From Type-B symbiont of Plautia stali (GTDB taxonomy: Bacteria; Pseudomonadota; Gammaproteobacteria; Enterobacterales; Enterobacteriaceae), in contig BBOA01000007.1 in NCBI GenBank assembly GCA_001485295.1, positions 1 to 64,000 of the forward strand: a stretch of DNA of 64,000 nucleotides. The letters are read 5' to 3'. This document shows positions 61,932 through 64,000 of this stretch, one piece after another. Position 1 is the first letter of the stretch. Every line of letters starts with the position of its first letter. The translations under genes were made by a program, and so were the position numbers. The notes beneath the pieces were generated by a model, which saw nothing but the letters and a program-made list of their open reading frames with translations, did not search any database and was not told the origin of the DNA.

Positions 61932-63847
61932 TTAGCTCTCTTTCGCCTTTTCCAGCATCGCCCGCAAACCGTCAACCCGCGTCTATCCGATTTTCATCCG
62001 CTCTTCGGCGCTGACGACTTTGCGCTCGGTTTCCCAGATGACATCATCTTGCAGCAGCTCCAGCAAAAACCGGCTCGGCTCCGGGCGCACCAGTTCGCCG
62101 TACTGACGACGCTTGCGGCAGAACGTAAAGGTCAGCTCTTTCTGCGCGCGCGTAATGCCGACGTAGGCCAGATGGCGCTCCTCTTCAATATTATTCTCGT
62201 CGATGTTGCTCTGATGCGGCAACAGTCCCTCTTCTATGCCTACCAAGAAGACATAGGGAAACTCTAGCCTTTTCGAAGCGCGCAGCGTCATCAGCCGCAC
62301 CTGATCGAGGTCCTCGTCGCTCTCGCCGCGCTCCATCATGTCGCGTAGGGTAAAGCGCGTCACCCACCTGCGTCAGGGTCATCGGCTCGTAGATATCACT
62401 GCCTTCCAGCATCTCCGTCATCCACTGAAACAGTGTATTGACGTTCTTCATCCGAATCTCGGCCGCTTTCAGACTGCCAGAGGTTTCAAACAGCCAGCTT
62501 TTGTAGTCGATGCCGCGGATCAGATCACGCACCGCGTTGACCGGCTCGCACTCGCTCATCTGCACGATCTCCTGCAGCCAGTAGATAAAGCGCTGCAGAT
62601 GCTCTAGGTCGGGCCTGCTCAGTGGTCTGTCTAAGCCCAGTCGAAACTGGCGTTGAACAGGCCTCTGTTACGCAGGTTGGCCCACTCGCCCAGCTTTTGC
62701 AGCGGCGCCAAGCCGATCTCGCGACGCGGCGTGTTGACGATGCGCAGAAAGGCGCTGTCGTCGTCCGGGTTAGTGAGCACGCGCAGATAGGCGAGCAGAT
62801 CCTTGATCTCCGGCCGCGAGAAAAACGAGGTGCTGCCGGAGATGCGATAGGGAATACGGTTCCGCATCAGCAGTTTTTCAAACACTCGTGACTGATGGTT
62901 GCCGCGATAGAGGATCGCGTAATCCTTATACTGCGTTTTGTTGATAAAGTGGTGAGCGCTCAGCTCGCCCGCGAAGCGCTCCGCCTCGTGATCTTCATGG
63001 TTGGCGGTTAGCACTCGCCCAGCTGGGAGAACAGGCGCTTCTCGAATATGTGCGGGTTGTTGGCGATCAGGATATTCGCCGCTTTCAGAATGCGCTGCGA
63101 CGAGCGGTGGTTCTGCTCCCGCTTGACCACCTCCAGCGCCGGAAAGTCCTCTTTCAGCAGCACTAAATTCTGCGGCAGCGCGACGCGCCAGGAGTAGATC
63201 GACTGATCGTCGTCGCCGACCACGGTAACACGCGCCCGAGCACCGACCAGCAGCTTCACCAACTCATACTGGCTGGTGTTGGTGTCCTGATACTCATCCA
63301 CCAGCAGATAGCGAATGCGCTGCTGCCAGCTCTCGCGTACTTCTTCGTTGTGCTGCAGCAGCAGCGGCGGCATCAGGATCAAATCGTCGAAGTCAAGCAC
63401 GTTGCAGGACTTCAGATGCTGATCGTAGAGGCTGTAGCAGTAGGCGAAGTTATTGGTCGCGCTCGCTGCGCGCTAGCGCCAGAGCGGCGGATCCACTAGG
63501 TCGTTCTTCCAGTTAGAAATCGTGGAAATCAGCTGCTGCAACAACATCTTGTCCTCTTCCAGCTAAGGCTGCGTCAAATCCTTCAGCAGCGCCAGCTGGT
63601 CGGTGTCGTCGAACAGCCAGAAGTTCGATTTCATACCCAGCGCGGTATATTCGCGCCTGATAATTTCCAGCCCCAGCGTATGAAAAGTAGAGATCATCAG
63701 GCCGCGCGCCTGATAGCCGCGTTCGCGGATCAAGTGGGCAATCTTGTTGGTGATGACGAGGGTTTTGCCCGATCCCGCTCCCGCCAGCACCAGACAGGTG
63801 CCGGTAACAAACTCGACAGCGCGTTGTTGGCTGGGGTTTAAACGCAT
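61932..63847 (-). pseudogene. rep: rep, replication restart helicase (broken)
   Basis: Remnant of the Rep SF1A helicase that clears protein roadblocks ahead of forks. Starts [14 protein letters not shown] at 63847 with Walker [20 protein letters not shown]. About 30 residues after RERGYQ are deleted, joining to [17 protein letters not shown] near 63565, another near 63475, and frameshifts near 63010, 62640-62360 and 61990 follow. Recognisable: [51 protein letters not shown] and [16 protein letters not shown]. The last stop is at 61932-61934. Confidence 0.94.
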
Positions 63848-63889
63848 AGTAAAAAATCGCTCAGTATAAAAAGAGAGGAGGATGAAATA

Positions 63890-64000
63890 ATGAGCGGTCA
63901 GTATACACAATCAGAGGACTACGCGGCAGCTTTACACATCTTAGTGAAAGAGGAAGCGCTGGCTAACGACCTGCTGGCACAGCTGGGAAAGGGCGCCAGT
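63890..64000 (+). CDS. ppiC: Peptidyl-prolyl isomerase PpiC (parvulin), 5' end, cut by window
   Basis: The last 26 codons read [21 protein letters not shown], the N-terminus of the cytoplasmic parvulin PpiC, which lies next to rep in enterics. The conserved start (Met-Ala-Lys-Thr) is not seen: GAGGA is followed directly by CTACGCG and then the Ala codons. The only in-frame ATG is at 63890, adding about 11 residues ([11 protein letters not shown]) that are not family-like but have a good AGGAGG upstream. Either translation now starts at 63890 or the start has been lost. The gene continues beyond 64000. Confidence 0.7.
   Translation, partial: MSGQYTQSEDYAAALHILVKEEALANDLLAQLGKGAS

Overview
The window is a chromosomal segment of a gammaproteobacterium of the order Enterobacterales, most like Erwinia/Pantoea relatives (inference from protein resemblance and gene order; no search was run). 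Gene order follows the well known enteric block hemG-trkH-yigZ / fadBA / fre-ubiD / rfaH / tatDCBA-ubiBJE / rmuC-udp / dlhH / metE-metR / yigM / pldB / rhtBC / recQ / pldA / yigI-rarD / corA / uvrD-yigB-xerC-yigA-dapF-lptM / cyaA / hemCDXY / glmZ / tRNA cluster / enterobacterial common antigen (ECA) operon / rho / trxA / rhlB-gppA / rep / ppiC. What stands out is decay: about 23 genes are broken by stops, frameshifts, internal deletions or gene-to-gene deletion scars, beside about 40 apparently intact genes, with almost no mobile DNA. This looks like a bacterium early in genome reduction, such as a recently host-restricted symbiont.

Layout. 1-8.6 kb: hemG, then trkH, yigZ, fadB, fadA, pepE and rfaH all broken, with fre and ubiD intact. 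8.5-15.7 kb: an intact block of tatD, tatCBA (TatA shortened by an amber codon), ubiB, ubiJ, ubiE and rmuC. 15.7-18.3 kb: wreckage of an unknown gene, udp and dlhH. 18.3-21.7 kb: metE and metR intact. 21.7-30 kb: mostly wreckage (DUF1456 gene, yigM, glpT, yigL, pldB, rhtB, rhtC, pldA, yigI, rarD) with recQ intact. 30-39.4 kb: corA, uvrD, yigB, a xerC with a large in-frame deletion, yigA, dapF, lptM and cyaA. 39.7-43.8 kb: hemCDXY. 43.8-44.8 kb: the GlmZ small RNA with a sigma-54 promoter and three GlrR-type boxes, then Pro, Leu, His and Arg tRNA genes. 44.9-57.7 kb: a complete twelve-gene ECA operon. 58-64 kb: rho and trxA intact, rhlB, gppA and rep broken, and the start of ppiC.

How the genes work together: what survives is core or envelope metabolism, namely heme (hemC, hemD, hemG), ubiquinone (ubiB, ubiD, ubiE, ubiJ), Tat export, methionine (metE/metR), diaminopimelate (dapF), Mg uptake (corA), cAMP (cyaA), hexosamine control (glmZ), ECA synthesis, transcription termination (rho) and repair helicases (recQ, uvrD). 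What is lost is potassium uptake by trkH, fatty acid oxidation, glycerol-3-phosphate and amino acid transporters, phospholipases, nucleoside salvage, RfaH and accessory helicases.

I found no new multi-gene system. The most interesting signal is mutational. CCWGG (Dcm) sites are largely replaced by their deamination products CTWGG/CCWAG, and CTAG, normally very rare in enterics, is common. This suggests active or recently active Dcm methylation without Vsr repair. The process turned many CTG Leu codons into CTA, made premature amber codons, and coincides with a tRNA-Leu gene whose CAG anticodon has become TAG.
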